Source: Sneathiella sp.
GTDB taxonomy: Bacteria; Pseudomonadota; Alphaproteobacteria; Sneathiellales; Sneathiellaceae
Assembly: GCA_002706985.1 (NCBI GenBank)
Contig: PAKP01000087.1
Location: 1-64,000, forward strand
DNA length: 64,000 nucleotides
Direction: 5' to 3'
Below are positions 8,192 to 18,420 of this stretch, in pieces (the first letter of the stretch is position 1; each line of letters begins with the position of its first letter). The notes under the pieces were generated by a model. It searched no databases and was not told where the DNA came from. It saw nothing but the letters and a program-made list of their open reading frames with translations. The position numbers were made by a program, and so were the translations under genes.

Positions 8192-9013
8192 ATGACAAAA
8201 GAATCTCTTTTACTCGACTCGATTACAGACACCGATGGGTCAATGAAAGGCAGGGTTGTAATATCCGGCTCTCATGGCGGAATTTACCCTGCGGCCCTTG
8301 CCTCGGCGGCCAACCTTCGCGCCGTTCTCTTCAATGACGCGGGAATCGGATTTGAGAAAGCTGGCGTGGCTGGTGTTCTGGCCCTGGCTAATGTTGGGAT
8401 GGCCGCAGCAGCCATAGATTGCGAATCCTGTCTGATCGGCTCCGCGCAGGATGCCCTGAACCGGGGTATTATCAGCGTTGTGAATTCTGTCGCAAAGTCA
8501 TGTGGTGTTGAGGCCGGCATGGCTATCAAGAAAGCGGCTCCATTACTGGCACAAGCACCTCAAGCAGAGCATCACTTGCCGCATCTTGAGGAGGCGCGCC
8601 ACGAGAAAATATTGGAGGAAAACGAGCTACCGCTCGTGCTCGTTGACTCTGCCTCTTTGGTAACGGCGGATGATAAGAACAAGATTGTGATCACCGGCTC
8701 TCATGGCTGCCTTATCGGCGGTAATCCCGACCGGGCGTTAAAGGCGGCCGCCAGGGTCGCTGTTTTTAATGACGCCGGTATCATCACCAGTGAAGTTGGC
8801 GTCTCGCGATTACCCGCCCTGGATGATCGTGGTGTCTCAGCAGTAACAGTCTCCCACGAAACCGCTCGCATCGGCGATGCCATTTCAGCCTTTGAAACAG
8901 GCGTTATATCAAACGTCAATGTGCATGCGCGTAAGGCGGGCGCCGAAATCGGAATGCCTTTGAAAATCTGGCTGCAGAAACTGCGCCCTGCCTTAACGGT
9001 GGATCGCAATTAG
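8192..9013 (+). CDS. Unrecognised protein built from two copies of one module (GSHGG/FNDAG)
   Basis: I do not recognise a named function. The 273-residue protein contains an internal duplication: residues about 6-117 (LLLDS, VVISGSHGG, VLFNDAGIG, LIGSAQDALNRGIISVVN) repeat as about 149-263 (VLVDS, IVITGSHGC, AVFNDAGII, RIGDAISAFETGVISNVN), joined by a charged linker at about 120-145. There is no signal peptide or membrane helix, so it is cytoplasmic. GSHG and FNDAG, conserved in both halves, are the obvious candidates for a ligand site, probably at a pseudo-twofold interface. The gene is divergent from iclR across a dyad and has an AAGG ribosome site. Context suggests it processes or senses the compound handled by the TPP-enzyme/TRAP operon; that is inference. 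Confidence 0.8.
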   Translation: MTKESLLLDSITDTDGSMKGRVVISGSHGGIYPAALASAANLRAVLFNDAGIGFEKAGVAGVLALANVGMAAAAIDCESCLIGSAQDALNRGIISVVNSVAKSCGVEAGMAIKKAAPLLAQAPQAEHHLPHLEEARHEKILEENELPLVLVDSASLVTADDKNKIVITGSHGCLIGGNPDRALKAAARVAVFNDAGIITSEVGVSRLPALDDRGVSAVTVSHETARIGDAISAFETGVISNVNVHARKAGAEIGMPLKIWLQKLRPALTVDRN

Positions 9014-9055
9014 CGTTAGTATTCACTAGCATACAAGTTGTGGGGCCCGCACTCT

Positions 9056-12000
9056 TTAGACTTCCTCAGATGCGGCAGGGGACGTTTCGGGTGTCCTCCG
9101 GTTCTTTGAAAATGCCCTGACAATGATCATGAAAAACAGCGGAACGAAGAAAATCGCCAAAATAGTTGCTGCAAGCATACCGCCAATAACTCCGGTACCA
9201 ACGGCAATTCGCGCCCCAGCTCCCGCGCCCGTGCTCAACGCGAGAGGAAGAACGCCAAGGGTAAATGCCATTGACGTCATGATAATGGGCCGCAGGCGCT
9301 GACGCGCGGCCTCAACCGTCGCAGCCATCAATTCCATACCCTGATCATGGAGATCACGCGCATATTCGACGATCAGGATAGCGTTTTTCGCAGACAGACC
9401 AATCGTTGTCAAAATCGCGACCTGGAAATAAATGTCGTCGGGCAGCCCTCTGAGCAAGGCCGCAATAACGGCCCCCAATACACCAAGCGGTACGATCATG
9501 AGCACCGAGAAAGGGATCGACCAGCTTTCGTAAAGCGCCGCAAGACAGAGGAAGACGACAATAACGGACAGGGCGTAAAGGGCCGGAGCCTGCTCGCCTG
9601 CCGCTCGCTCTTCATAGGAAAGGCCGGTCCATTCCAATCCAACGCCCGCAGGAAGTTTCGAGACCATCTCTTCCATTGCGATCATGGCTTCACCTGAACT
9701 CACGCCCGGAGCTGCAGAGCCTTGTATATTCAAAGAGGAAAGGCCGTTAAACCGCTCAAGCTGCGGGGATCCGAAGCTCCATTCGGTGGAGGAGAAGGCC
9801 GCAAACGGCACCATCTCACCTTTATCATTCCTGACGTACCAATTGTCCAAGTCATCCGGCATCATACGAAAGCGGGCATCCGCCTGCATGTAAACCCTCT
9901 TCACCCGGCCATTTTCCATGAAGTCATTGACATATGACGGCGCCCAGGCGGCCGTCAAGGTCTGGTTGATATCAGCAAGGCTGAGACCCAATGCGCCCGC
10001 TTTTTCCTGGTCTATGTTGATGTCAAACTGCGGCGTATCACTCAGTCCGTTTGGGCGAACTCCGGCAACATTCGGGTTTTGTGCCGCCATTCCCAACAAC
10101 TGATTTCTGGCGGCAGTCAAAGCGTCATGTCCGATACCGCTGCGATCCACCAGCTGCATATCGAAGCCGCCCGCAACGCCGAGCTCAAGAATGGCAGGCG
10201 GCGCAAAAGCAAACACCATCGCTTCGCGTATCTTCGCAAAGGCGCCATAGGCACGGCCAATAACCGCCTTCACGGACTGCTGCGGCCCTGTCCGCTCCGA
10301 CCAGTCTTTAAGGTTGATAAAAGCAATGCCCGAGTTCTGCCCGCTTCCGGCAAAACTGAACCCCGCCACCGTAAAGATGCCGTTTACATTTTCCTTCTCG
10401 TCTTCCAGAAAATACTTCTCAAGCTTTTTGAGAACGTCAACCGTCCGCTCCTGAGACGCTCCAGCGGGAGTTTGGACCATCGCAAACATGATTCCCTGGT
10501 CTTCGTCCGGGAGAAAAGAAGTTGGCAGGCGCATGAACAGGAAAGCGAGCCCGCCTAATAGGATGACGTACATCAGTATATAGCGCCACTTTCGGTTAAC
10601 CACATGGCCAACGCTGCCTTGATAGAACCGGTTAACAGAATCGAACCCGCGATTGAACCATCCGAAGAAGCCGCGCTTTGAATGCGGGCCACCATTGGCT
10701 GGCTTCAGGATCGTTGCACAGAGCGCTGGCGTCAGCACAATCGCAACAACCACTGACAAAATCATCGCAGAAACAATGGTAATCGAGAATTGTCGGTAAA
10801 TGGCGCCGGTCGAACCGGAGAAAAAGGCCATGGGTATGAAGACGGCGGAAAGCACAAGCGCTATGCCGATCAGTGCCCCCGTTATCTGCCCCATGGATTT
10901 ACGGGTGGCCTCGCGCGGTGGCAGCCCGTCTTCCGCCATGACCCGCTCCACATTTTCCACAACGACAATCGCGTCATCCACAAGAAGACCGATCGCCAGC
11001 ACCATCCCGAACATTGTCAGCGTGTTGATGGAATAGCCAAAGGCCGCAAGGATACCGAATGTCCCAAGGAGCACGATAGGCACAGCAATTGTCGGGATAA
11101 GGGTCGCCCGCAGGTTCTGGAGGAACAGAAGCATGACAAGAAACACGAGGACAATAGCCTCAAACAGTGTTTTGACGACCTCCTCGATGGAAACACGAAC
11201 AAACGGTGTCGTATCGTAAGGATAGACAACCTCCACATCAGCAGGGAAAAAGGCCTTCAACTCATTAATGCGTTTTTCCACAGCTTCCGCAGTTTCCAGC
11301 GCATTGGCCCCGGTCGCGAGATTAATACCGACGCCAACCGCTTCCTGTCCGTTGTAGCGGGCGACAGTGTCATAACTCTCTGCGCCAATTTCGATCCGCG
11401 CAATATCCCCAAGCCTGACCTGCGACCCATCCGTGTTAACGCGAAGCAGTATATTGGCAAATTCCTCTGGTGTTTGCAGACGGCTTTGCGCTGTAATCGT
11501 GGCATTGATCTGTTGACCGGGAACGGAGGGAGTGCCGCCAATCTGTCCCGCTGTTACTTCAGTATTTTGAACAACAATCGCGTTACGGACTTCCGATACC
11601 GTAATACCGTAGCTGATCAGCTTGTTCGGATCGAGCCAGATACGCATCGCATGCTGTGAACCGAATACAGTTACACTGCCGACGCCGTTGATACGGGCAA
11701 TCGGATCTTTCACCGAGGTCACTACATAGTCTGCGAGATCCGATGCGCTGATACCGCCGTTGCCAGAGACGAACCCAACCACCATCAGGAAAGAGCCGCT
11801 GGACTTCGAGACAACGATACCCTGTTGCTGTACTTCCGTCGGCAACCGTGATGTCGCGGCCTGTAGCTTATTCTGGACCTGCACCTGGGCAATATCCGGG
11901 TCTGCCTCCGGATTAAAGGTCAAGGTAATAGAAGAGGCGCCCGTGGAATCACTGATGGATGACATATAACGCAGATTATCGAGACCATTCATCTCCTGCT

Positions 12001-12196
12001 CGATATTCTGTGTGACAGTATTCTCAACCGTCAGCGCCGATGCGCCGGGATAGACGGCGGATATCTGAACTGACGGTGGTGCGATCGATGGATATTGCTC
12101 GACCGGTAATTGCAGAACCGAGATTCCGCCTGCCAGCATGATCACCAAGGCAATCACCCAGGCGAAGACCGGGCGATCAATAAAATATCTGGCCAT
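9056..12196 (-). CDS. RND multidrug efflux permease (AcrB/MexB, HAE-1 family)
   Basis: A full-length 1046-residue inner-membrane pump. It begins [20 protein letters not shown], has the proton-relay helix with the double aspartate ([17 protein letters not shown]), the porter-domain motif [17 protein letters not shown] and a late [17 protein letters not shown] helix, as in HAE-1 exporters. It works as a trimer, using proton influx to move amphiphilic compounds through a periplasmic adaptor and an outer-membrane channel. The adaptor gene lies 11 bases upstream on the same strand. No outer-membrane factor and no TetR repressor gene is nearby, so a TolC encoded elsewhere must be used. Confidence 0.96.
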   Translation of the reverse strand: MARYFIDRPVFAWVIALVIMLAGGISVLQLPVEQYPSIAPPSVQISAVYPGASALTVENTVTQNIEQEMNGLDNLRYMSSISDSTGASSITLTFNPEADPDIAQVQVQNKLQAATSRLPTEVQQQGIVVSKSSGSFLMVVGFVSGNGGISASDLADYVVTSVKDPIARINGVGSVTVFGSQHAMRIWLDPNKLISYGITVSEVRNAIVVQNTEVTAGQIGGTPSVPGQQINATITAQSRLQTPEEFANILLRVNTDGSQVRLGDIARIEIGAESYDTVARYNGQEAVGVGINLATGANALETAEAVEKRINELKAFFPADVEVVYPYDTTPFVRVSIEEVVKTLFEAIVLVFLVMLLFLQNLRATLIPTIAVPIVLLGTFGILAAFGYSINTLTMFGMVLAIGLLVDDAIVVVENVERVMAEDGLPPREATRKSMGQITGALIGIALVLSAVFIPMAFFSGSTGAIYRQFSITIVSAMILSVVVAIVLTPALCATILKPANGGPHSKRGFFGWFNRGFDSVNRFYQGSVGHVVNRKWRYILMYVILLGGLAFLFMRLPTSFLPDEDQGIMFAMVQTPAGASQERTVDVLKKLEKYFLEDEKENVNGIFTVAGFSFAGSGQNSGIAFINLKDWSERTGPQQSVKAVIGRAYGAFAKIREAMVFAFAPPAILELGVAGGFDMQLVDRSGIGHDALTAARNQLLGMAAQNPNVAGVRPNGLSDTPQFDINIDQEKAGALGLSLADINQTLTAAWAPSYVNDFMENGRVKRVYMQADARFRMMPDDLDNWYVRNDKGEMVPFAAFSSTEWSFGSPQLERFNGLSSLNIQGSAAPGVSSGEAMIAMEEMVSKLPAGVGLEWTGLSYEERAAGEQAPALYALSVIVVFLCLAALYESWSIPFSVLMIVPLGVLGAVIAALLRGLPDDIYFQVAILTTIGLSAKNAILIVEYARDLHDQGMELMAATVEAARQRLRPIIMTSMAFTLGVLPLALSTGAGAGARIAVGTGVIGGMLAATILAIFFVPLFFMIIVRAFSKNRRTPETSPAASEEV

Positions 12197-12207
12197 CTAT
12201 ACCGCCC

Positions 12208-13386
12208 TCAACCTTTTGTACTTTTGGATGACGCGACGTCAGCATCGATGTCTTTGGGGGAAACCGCCATTCCCGGAGCGATACGCTGCAATCCATCGAC
12301 AATGACCCGGCTACCAGGGTCAATCCCCGACGTCACGACCCAGTCTTCATTCCGCGATTGCTCGATTGTGACGTCCTTCGAAAGAACTTTATTCTCATCG
12401 CCGACGAGATATACATAGGCACCGCCGTCGGGGCGACGCATAACAGCACGCTGGGGAACAAGATAGGCGTTTTCGATACGCCCCTGATCAACATAGCCGC
12501 GCACGAACATGCCCGGTAACAATATCTTATCCGGGTTCGGGAACACTGCGCGCAGCCGGACGGACCCCGTCGTTTCATTAACGGTTACGTCAGAGAACTC
12601 CAGCTTGCCGGCAAGCGGATATTTCTGCCCCGTTGCATCCAATACAAGCCTTACTTCGATATTTGCCTCATCGAGCCCGGTAACTCGCCCGGCGGCAATA
12701 GCGTCCTTGATCTTAAGCAGCTTGCCTCCCGCCTGTGTCACATCCACATATATGGGGTCGAGCTGCGTTATCGTCGCAAGGGCTTCAGCCTGGCTGGCGG
12801 TTACCAAGGCCCCTTCAGAGTCAGTGGACGCCCCGATCTGACCGGAAAGCGGCGCGACTACATTTGTATAATTGAGCTCGATCCGCGCTTTATCGACACC
12901 GGCTTGAGCGGCAGCTATCGCCGCCTTGCTTTGCGCCTCCGCAGCCACAGCATCATCATAGCTCTGCTCACTGGCAGTACGGGATTTGAGCAATGCCTCG
13001 TACCGCAAGCGGGTTTTTGTCGCCAGTTCAAGATTAGCACGCGCCCGAGAAAGTTCCGCCTGAGCGGAGTCCAGTTCCGCCTGATATCTATCTTTATCAA
13101 TCTGATAAAGCTGCTGGCCGGCCTCTACATATGCGCCTTCTGTAAAGCTGCGTTTTTTTATAATACCATCAACTTGAGGGCGCACGTCTGCTTTGCGAAA
13201 TGCAACAGTCCGCCCTGGCATCTCGGCCACCAGATTGATTGTGGAGGGCTGCAATGTTACGAAGCCAACTTCTGCAGCAGGCGGAGAAGACGGGGCCGCA
13301 GCTTGCGTTTTTTCATTTTCACAAGCGGTCGCCAACATGACGAATGCGGCGAGACTGAAAAGTCTTATGGTTGATTGTATGGACAA
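12208..13386 (-). CDS. RND efflux periplasmic adaptor lipoprotein (AcrA/MexA family)
   Basis: A 392-residue membrane-fusion protein with a lipoprotein signal (lipobox near LATACEN, Cys22). It has a lipoyl/barrel-sandwich half (FRKADVRPQVDGIIKKRSFT), a long alpha-hairpin (about residues 95-160, rich in Ala/Glu/Arg), the second lipoyl half (NYTNVVAPLSGQIGAS) and beta-barrel segments (GSVRLRAVFPNPDKILLPGM). It bridges the inner-membrane pump to the outer-membrane channel. The only start that leaves a full signal peptide is the TTG at 13386. An in-frame stop lies five codons upstream, and the next ATG falls inside the lipobox. AAGGA stands before it. It is the first gene of a two-gene operon. Confidence 0.93.
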   Translation of the reverse strand: MSIQSTIRLFSLAAFVMLATACENEKTQAAAPSSPPAAEVGFVTLQPSTINLVAEMPGRTVAFRKADVRPQVDGIIKKRSFTEGAYVEAGQQLYQIDKDRYQAELDSAQAELSRARANLELATKTRLRYEALLKSRTASEQSYDDAVAAEAQSKAAIAAAQAGVDKARIELNYTNVVAPLSGQIGASTDSEGALVTASQAEALATITQLDPIYVDVTQAGGKLLKIKDAIAAGRVTGLDEANIEVRLVLDATGQKYPLAGKLEFSDVTVNETTGSVRLRAVFPNPDKILLPGMFVRGYVDQGRIENAYLVPQRAVMRRPDGGAYVYLVGDENKVLSKDVTIEQSRNEDWVVTSGIDPGSRVIVDGLQRIAPGMAVSPKDIDADVASSKSTKG

Positions 13387-13985
13387 GCTCTCAATCCTTC
13401 AAACTTAACAAAGGGCAGAAACGGCAACCAGCCTTAACTGATCTTTTACGTCGGGATCGTGCCATAAACATTCATCTTCGTTCACTTTAACAAATGACAA
13501 AGCCTAAATAGCACAATTTCACGCCGAATATCTGGTCTTAAATCAGACAAAATCATAAATGAAAAGAATATGCGTTATGTTTTTTATATCTTACCGTCCC
13601 GGCACTCAACCTTTGAACAGGACAAACATGGATTTGCATCGGATATTGAGCAAAAATTTTATAGTAATGTGTTCGCCATCACGTTACTCAAAAAAATACG
13701 CGGAAAACTTCGATTTAAATCAACTATATTTGATATTATGTTTTGGTAATATATTTTAATATTTTAGATCAAATAAGAGATGGCTATAGATTTCTATTTT
13801 TAATTGTTATGAAGTAGTAGCAAAACTCATTTTTTAAGAAATATTTTATAGAGACACCTTGATAGGTTGTTCTGTTTACTTTGTTATTCATTCTTTTTTG
13901 GTGGAATTTGTTTACAATTACTTCATGAGTTGGGGTTAGCCTCCAGAGCTATTTTGAATAAATTCAGCTTTGGTTTATCTTTTTC
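13387..13985. other. AT-rich 599-bp intergenic stretch
   Basis: This gap separates the divergent RND operon and the MHYT signalling gene. It is strikingly AT-rich, especially 13560-13920, compared with the coding DNA on both sides. A 66-codon frame at 13559-13759 has no ribosome site and looks like chance. I see no tRNA, clear hairpin or recognised operator. It must hold the promoters of both flanking genes and could be a site for a silencing nucleoid protein. Confidence 0.6.
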
Positions 13986-16064
13986 ATGATTGCTACATTT
14001 CTCCATATCATTCATGGGCACAGCTTGGATATCGCTGTGCTGGCCTTGGCTCTGTGCGCCATCGGATCCGTTATAACAGTCCGGCTGTTTGAGCGGACAA
14101 GAGTTACAGCAGGCGTTAAAAAAGCTCATTGGATTTTCGTTGCCGGCCTTGCCGGCGGATGCACGATCTGGAGCACGCATTTTCTGGCCATGGTGAGTTT
14201 TCAGCCTGGCGTAAGCTGCGGCTATCAGCCCAATCTAACCATCGCTTCTTTTTTTACGATCATCTTTGTCTGCATTGTCGGGTTCCTGGTTTCAGCCATC
14301 ACAAAATCCAGTGGCTTTATTGAGATCGGCGGCTTGATTGTGGGAGGAGGTATCTCCTTGATGCATTATATGGGCATGTCCGCCTATATTGTAGCAGGCG
14401 AGACCCATTGGGACAGCACGCTCGTCATCGCATCTATCCTGCTGGGTATGTTTTTTGGTGCCATTACGGCGAACAGGATCGCTCGTCCCGTAACGCGCTT
14501 TTGCCGCTACGGCTCGGCCCTCAGCTTTTTTCTCGCAATCCTGCTCACTCATTTTGTAGGTATGGCGGCCTTTTCAATCACGGCTGATCCGAACGTATAT
14601 GTGCCACCGTCCCTCCTTCCGGATAAGCTTCTGGTTTTTGGCACGATTGGCGTTATGGTTCTGATGGTGGGATCAGGCTTTTCTCTGAATATCCTCGACA
14701 ACAAAAGCAAAATCGAGACGGCAGAACATATTCGCCATCTTTCACAAACAGACCCGCTTACCGGATTGCCACTCTCCCAAAGAGCGCTACAAAAGATGGA
14801 AAGCAGCTACTTCGACAAAGGGAATATGACGGCGAAGCTTGCCTTCGCAGTGCTGGAACTGGAAGGTCTGCGCCAGATACGAGAAGTCCATGGTCAGCAT
14901 GTCAATGATCGCGTTATCTGTATCGTCGCAGAGCGGCTTTTGAAAGTTTGCACGGAGAATGAAGTAATTGCGCGCGGTCGGGGTGATACACTGGTTGCAA
15001 TTTCAATGCAGCTGTTTTCCAACAGCAGCATCAATTCGTTTTTTCAGAAGCTGGAATTGGCTGTCGAAGCTCCCATCGAGGAAAACGGGCAAATATTTAA
15101 CCTGCACCTCAACGCCGGTGTTTCCCATTTTCCGGAAAATGCAGAGGAGGTCGGTCTTCTCCCAGGTCAGGCCGAGCTTGCCCTCAGCCGGGCTGCACAT
15201 AACAAAGGCTCCAATATTGTCATGTATGATCGCAATATTGATGAGGGAACGCGAACTCTTAGCGCCTTGGCGATGGATTTGAGGCATGCCATCGAGCGCG
15301 ACGAACTCGAACTATATTATCAGCCACAGAATGATGTCATGACAGGCAACCTCATCGGTTTTGAGGTTCTACTGCGCTGGAACCATGCCGAACGGGGACT
15401 TGTCTCGCCGGACAACTTTATTCCGATCGCGGAAGAAACGGGGTTGATCGTCCCGATTGGCGAATGGGTGCTTCGCACAGCCTGCGAATGCGCATCGAAG
15501 TGGAGCAAGCCGTATAAAATTGCAGTCAATGTCGCCCCAGCGCAACTGACGTCAGGTGATCTTCCCGCGAAGGTGCGTCAGATTCTTAAAGAAACCGGGC
15601 TGCCGCATCATAGGCTGGAACTCGAGATTACAGAAACCAGCATTATAGAAGACCATCTTCATACGTTGCATGTCGTGCAGGAATTAAAGCAAATCGGTAT
15701 ATCCCTTGCCATGGATGATTTCGGAACCGGATATTCTTCCCTGTCGATGCTGCAAACTTTTCCTTTTGACAAAATCAAGATTGATCGCTCATTCATCAGC
15801 GGAGTGTCCGGAAATCCTCATTCAGCAGCAATTGCCCGGGCAACGATTGTGTTGGCCAACGGGCTGCAGATCAAATCATTAGCAGAAGGCGTGGAGGATC
15901 AGGAAGATCTCAACTTCCTGAGAGAAATTGGGTGTCTCGAAGCGCAAGGATACTTCTTTGGAAAACCAATGCCATTTTACGGCATAGAACAAATGGTCAA
16001 TCCCGAAGAGAATGCGGCCACCTCTAATCCGAGGTATACACTGGCACTCGCCTCAAACGTCTAG
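13986..16064 (+). CDS. MHYT-GGDEF-EAL signalling protein, likely cyclic-di-GMP phosphodiesterase
   Basis: The 692-residue protein has three parts. Residues 1-235 form a seven-helix MHYT sensor with the three signature histidine motifs THFLAM (64-69), MHYMGM (126-131) and THFVGM (188-193), proposed in this family to bind copper and sense a diatomic gas. Residues about 250-400 are a GGDEF domain whose active-site loop is GRGDT (331-335), so cyclase activity is unlikely. The C-terminal EAL domain begins EVLLRW and keeps ELEITET, MDDFGTGYSSL, KIKID and AEGVED, so phosphodiesterase chemistry is probably intact. It would lower cyclic-di-GMP on a membrane signal. It is monocistronic; the start is clear but the ribosome site is weak. 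Confidence 0.94.
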   Translation: MIATFLHIIHGHSLDIAVLALALCAIGSVITVRLFERTRVTAGVKKAHWIFVAGLAGGCTIWSTHFLAMVSFQPGVSCGYQPNLTIASFFTIIFVCIVGFLVSAITKSSGFIEIGGLIVGGGISLMHYMGMSAYIVAGETHWDSTLVIASILLGMFFGAITANRIARPVTRFCRYGSALSFFLAILLTHFVGMAAFSITADPNVYVPPSLLPDKLLVFGTIGVMVLMVGSGFSLNILDNKSKIETAEHIRHLSQTDPLTGLPLSQRALQKMESSYFDKGNMTAKLAFAVLELEGLRQIREVHGQHVNDRVICIVAERLLKVCTENEVIARGRGDTLVAISMQLFSNSSINSFFQKLELAVEAPIEENGQIFNLHLNAGVSHFPENAEEVGLLPGQAELALSRAAHNKGSNIVMYDRNIDEGTRTLSALAMDLRHAIERDELELYYQPQNDVMTGNLIGFEVLLRWNHAERGLVSPDNFIPIAEETGLIVPIGEWVLRTACECASKWSKPYKIAVNVAPAQLTSGDLPAKVRQILKETGLPHHRLELEITETSIIEDHLHTLHVVQELKQIGISLAMDDFGTGYSSLSMLQTFPFDKIKIDRSFISGVSGNPHSAAIARATIVLANGLQIKSLAEGVEDQEDLNFLREIGCLEAQGYFFGKPMPFYGIEQMVNPEENAATSNPRYTLALASNV

Positions 16065-16296
16065 CTGGAGCGTTACACGGCTCTAGTACTCCGAGACATC
16101 ATCCGGCCTCGGGCCCAACCTCTTTATTCAGTCCACGAATTGAGGCATCGCTTACCCGCATTCAAAATCTTTGTTTCAGATTGTCAATCCTGTAGAATCG
16201 GAGTAGAGCTTTTCCGGCCGTGCTTCCCAAACATTATTTGCCAACAGTCGGCCAGCTGTATTATCGTCAATAAAAACAATAAGAATCCTGCATATT

Positions 16297-17523
16297 ATGA
16301 ACAACACCGCTGCCCTCAGGCCTGTTCTCCCCATTCTTATTGCCGCAGCGATCATGCTCAGCTTGAGTTTCGGATTGCGGCAAAGCCTGGGGCTATTCAT
16401 GCCGTCCCTCACCGGCGACATTGCTGTCACCATTACAGACTTCACTTTTGCAATTGCTATTCAAAACCTGATCTGGGGTATCTTTCAGCCTTTGGCGGGC
16501 ATGTTTGCCGATCGCTGGGGATTCCGACCGGTAATGGTGGCGGGTGCCATTTCCTATGTCATTGGCATGTCCCTTCTTGCAAGTGCAAATGGCGTTCTCA
16601 TGGTCATTCTGGGCGCCGGGATTTGTGTCGGTGTCGCCATGGCCTGCGCTTCCTTTGCTATGACCCTCTCGGTAACATCCCGATTGGTGCCTGCGTCCAT
16701 CCGGAGTACCGCGCTCGGTATCGTCTCTGCCGCAGGATCGGTCGGCGCGATCGCGACAGCCCCATTAGGTCAGTTCCTGGAATCCTTTTACGACTGGCGA
16801 GTCGGCTTGATCGGCTTTACCATAATTGCCCTTCTTATCGTGCCCTCTGCCTGGATTGCGGGTCGGGTCGATAAAGAGGCACCGCTGGAACTGTCTCCCG
16901 ACAACACGGACAGGCTGTCAGCAGGCGCCGCCATCGGCGTCGCGTTTCGCCATGTTCCCTTTGTGGTGATGGCAATCGCCTATTTTGTCTGCGGCATGCA
17001 GTTGATCTTTATCACCACGCATCTGCCGTCATACCTTCTTCTGTGCGGAATGGATCCGATGCTCGGCGCATCGGCACTTGGAATCATTGCCGGATTCAAC
17101 GTCCTTGGCAGCATTTTCTTTGGCTGGGCGGGCGGCAGATGGCCAAAGATGGTCCTGCTTGGGATGATCTATATATCGCGATCACTGGTCATTGCCTTAT
17201 ATTTCATGCTGCCGCCGACACCAACAACAACAATTCTATTCGCAGCGATCATGGGATTTCTGTGGCTCGGCGTTTCTCCGCTCGTTGCCGGGTCGGTCGT
17301 TGAAATGTTCGGTTTGCGCTGGCAGGCAATGATCCAGGGGTTTGCCTTTTTCAGTCATCAGATCGGCAGCTTCATGGGCGCGTTTGGCGGCGGGTGGCTG
17401 TTTGACCAGTTGGGGTCATACAACCTGGCTCTGCAGATTGGAGTGAGTTTGGGACTGTTTGCCGGCACCGCACAGATTATTTTCGCATTCTACAAGCCTC
17501 CCAAAAAGCCATTGCCCGCTTAA
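16297..17523 (+). CDS. MFS transporter (monocarboxylate/oxalate-formate-like)
   Basis: A 408-residue carrier with 12 predicted helices in two halves. The half-1 motif MFADRWGFRPVMVAG between helices 2 and 3 is the standard MFS signature. The protein resembles the oxalate/formate antiporter and monocarboxylate permease branch (GLRQSLGLFMPSLTGDI, GAGICVGVAMACASFAM). It exports or imports a small anionic solute. The gene precedes the N-formylglutamate amidohydrolase on the same strand with 132 bases between them, so it may or may not share the operon. Substrate unknown. Confidence 0.88.
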   Translation: MNNTAALRPVLPILIAAAIMLSLSFGLRQSLGLFMPSLTGDIAVTITDFTFAIAIQNLIWGIFQPLAGMFADRWGFRPVMVAGAISYVIGMSLLASANGVLMVILGAGICVGVAMACASFAMTLSVTSRLVPASIRSTALGIVSAAGSVGAIATAPLGQFLESFYDWRVGLIGFTIIALLIVPSAWIAGRVDKEAPLELSPDNTDRLSAGAAIGVAFRHVPFVVMAIAYFVCGMQLIFITTHLPSYLLLCGMDPMLGASALGIIAGFNVLGSIFFGWAGGRWPKMVLLGMIYISRSLVIALYFMLPPTPTTTILFAAIMGFLWLGVSPLVAGSVVEMFGLRWQAMIQGFAFFSHQIGSFMGAFGGGWLFDQLGSYNLALQIGVSLGLFAGTAQIIFAFYKPPKKPLPA

Positions 17524-17655
17524 TCCACGGATCATCCGCCGATCCTTCCCGCGGCCGACGAGGCATCCGCTTCAGGACCATGGGGAAATTTCAAAATCTA
17601 TTGACAACCGATTGCTGGGCAGGGAAGTTTGTATAGAGCGGAGGTGCGGATTAGA

Positions 17656-18420
17656 ATGCGGGATGTGACCGAACCGGAAAAAAACATAAAAAGCCTTCGC
17701 AACGACGGCAGGTCTATCCTCCTTGTTTGCGAACATGCGAGCAACTTCATCCCTGAAAAATACAACGGTCTAGGGTTATCTCCCGACGAACAGATGAGCC
17801 ACATCGCATGGGACCTCGGTGCATTGGCCGTTGCGAAAAACATGCAGGAACAACTGAATACTTCTCTGGTCGCATGCGAATATTCCCGGTTGCTATATGA
17901 CTGCAATCGATCGCCTGATCAGAAAGATGCGATCCGTGAAGAAAGTGACGGAATAGTCATTCCCGGCAACAAGCACTTATCAGCGTTCGAGAAAAATCAG
18001 CGGATCCAGCGATTTTACACACCCTTCAAGGAGAAAGTCGCCAGCGCTGCCTGTGACAATACCGTGATTGTGACGATCCACAGCTTTACACCCGTATTTT
18101 CAGGAGAGAAACGGGATGTGGAAATCGGCATTCTTCATGATACAGATACGCGGCTCGCAGATGCCCTGCTCTCGGTTGCGAAAAACACCACAATGTATGA
18201 CATCCGGCGGAATGAGCCCTACAATGCCTCTGACGGCGTGACCCATACGCTCAAAGTCCATGCAGTCGATAAAGGCAGATTGAATGTCATGTTCGAGATA
18301 CGGAATGATCTGATCCGCGATATCAAATCCCAAAAAACGGTTGCCGACATGCTCTGTAACCTCCTGCAACAGGCTCTTTTCGAAATAGCCAACGAAAAGG
18401 CAAGGGTACGCACTGCATGA
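17656..18420 (+). CDS. N-formylglutamate amidohydrolase family protein
   Basis: A 254-residue FGase-fold metallohydrolase with LLVCEHASNFIPEKYNGLGL, DLGALAVAKNM, YSRLLYDCNR and VTIHSFTPVFSG. HutG-type members hydrolyse N-formyl-L-glutamate to glutamate and formate, the last step of one histidine breakdown route. I place the start at the ATG at 17656 behind GGAGG; a TTG frame extends to 17629 but overlaps that ribosome site. No other hut gene is present. The stop overlaps the dctQ start (ATGA), so the enzyme is made with the TRAP transporter and probably acts on what it imports. The substrate may therefore be an N-formyl or similar amide outside histidine metabolism. Confidence 0.85.
   Translation: MRDVTEPEKNIKSLRNDGRSILLVCEHASNFIPEKYNGLGLSPDEQMSHIAWDLGALAVAKNMQEQLNTSLVACEYSRLLYDCNRSPDQKDAIREESDGIVIPGNKHLSAFEKNQRIQRFYTPFKEKVASAACDNTVIVTIHSFTPVFSGEKRDVEIGILHDTDTRLADALLSVAKNTTMYDIRRNEPYNASDGVTHTLKVHAVDKGRLNVMFEIRNDLIRDIKSQKTVADMLCNLLQQALFEIANEKARVRTA

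Noticed and set aside
10790-11659. 289-codon frame antisense to the RND permease
   Set aside because: It mirrors codon bias of a certain gene on the other strand; its translation is rich in His/Arg/Gln with no domain.
13559-13759. 66-codon frame in the AT-rich gap
   Set aside because: No ribosome site, unusual composition and no recognisable protein features; most likely chance in AT-rich DNA.
17601-17637. TTGACA ... TATAGA promoter before the amidohydrolase
   Set aside because: The spacing between the boxes is 25 bases, too long for a sigma-70 promoter.
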